14,130 nt of DNA from an uncultured Eubacteriaceae bacterium (GTDB lineage Bacteria; Bacillota; Clostridia; Lachnospirales; Lachnospiraceae): positions 1 to 14,130 of the forward strand of contig CAMEUH010000040.1 in NCBI GenBank assembly GCA_945938055.1. Direction: 5' to 3'. This document shows positions 13,974 through 14,130 of this stretch, one piece after another. The translations under genes were made by a program, and so were the position numbers. Within the stretch, counting starts at the first letter, position 1. Every line of letters starts with the position of its first letter. The notes below the pieces were generated by a model, which ran no database searches, was not told where the DNA came from, and saw nothing but the letters and a program-made list of their open reading frames with translations.

Positions 13974-14069
13974 ATGATAATAACGGAAGAGGTTTTAAAT
14001 GTATTAAATGATTTTAAAAGAAGCATAGAGAAAGATGGCATAGAGGTTTGGTTTGTAATAGGAAGGTAG
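13974..14069 (+). CDS. Small ORF of 31 codons downstream of the riboswitch
   Basis: ATG 13974 to TAG 14067-14069 encodes a 31-residue peptide starting MIITEEVLNVLNDFKRS and ending EVWFVIGR. A GGGGGCGGAT stretch 8-18 nt upstream could act as a weak ribosome binding site. The stop lies in the GGAAGGTAGGG region that serves as ribosome binding site for the next ATG (14077), which suggests translational coupling. It is the first frame after the riboswitch terminator. I do not recognise it. It could be a leader peptide, a small protein, or the surviving N-terminal piece of a larger protein cut by the TAG. Confidence 0.4.
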   Translation: MIITEEVLNVLNDFKRSIEKDGIEVWFVIGR

Positions 14070-14076
14070 GGTATAT

Positions 14077-14130
14077 ATGAACGAGGAAAGTAGAAGTTCC
14101 ATTTTTAAAGGTGAGGGCCGAATATTAATT
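14077..14130 (+). CDS. Start of an unidentified gene (partial)
   Basis: ATG 14077 is preceded by GGAAGG and TAGGG at suitable spacing and opens a frame of 18 codons to the window edge, beginning MNEESRSSIFKGEGRILI. There is too little sequence to name a family. It is the likely main target of the c-di-GMP riboswitch, either directly or through the small ORF before it. Confidence 0.5.
   Translation, partial: MNEESRSSIFKGEGRILI

Noticed and set aside
14022..14043. Fifth GGCATAG repeat unit near the right edge
   Set aside because: GGCATAG occurs at 14037-14043 but no CTATGCC lies 22 nt further on, and it falls in the small ORF, so it is probably chance.

Overview
The window looks like a chromosomal segment of a motile, Gram-positive anaerobe of the Clostridia, most likely a flagellated Lachnospiraceae member (Roseburia/Agathobacter-like). 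This rests on strong AAGGAGG ribosome binding sites, moderate GC by eye, an ECF vitamin-transporter S component, a DUF6033-like protein, a FliB-type flagellin lysine methylase, a sigma-28 (SigD)-like promoter and a c-di-GMP-I riboswitch. Family names come from recognising sequence; no database search was run.

Left part (1-5109): the tail of a membrane protein converges on a TetR-family repressor read leftwards from a TTG start. Across a divergent promoter region with three TTGACT-type half-palindromic boxes lies an MMPL/RND-type exporter, then a large exported protein of X-X-X-Leu-X-X-Gly heptads. Repressor, exporter and rod-like exported protein read as one regulated export unit. The exporter has a frameshift near its C-terminus that seems to result from a short deletion in a conserved transmembrane helix.

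Middle (5110-7170): a DUF6033-like gene sits behind a near-consensus SigD promoter and a leader whose hairpin displays AGGA in its loop just upstream of the Shine-Dalgarno, the pattern of CsrA control. After its terminator comes a gene-free stretch holding four 36-nt units of exact form GGCATAG-N22-CTATGCC, starting 63, 84 and 63 nt apart. This cassette is bounded on the right by the terminator of a leftward ECF S-component gene.

Right part (7171-13725): seven rightward genes in two groups. The first is acyltransferase-3, FliB-like methylase and NudC (NAD pyrophosphatase). The second, after a 125-nt gap, is an HTH membrane regulator, a PanE-like ketopantoate reductase, a YkgJ-type cysteine-cluster protein and an Amidase_3-like protein. 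The amidase-like protein lacks the GHGG zinc motif and is probably inactive or carries an internal deletion.

Right edge (13726-14130): a textbook promoter drives a c-di-GMP-I riboswitch with a strong terminator, followed by a 31-codon ORF and the start of a further gene. Together with the SigD/CsrA-like leader and FliB this points to a motile-sessile programme. The most novel-looking items are the 36-nt repeat cassette, the SigD plus CsrA-like leader on a DUF6033 gene, and the two conserved-motif deletions.
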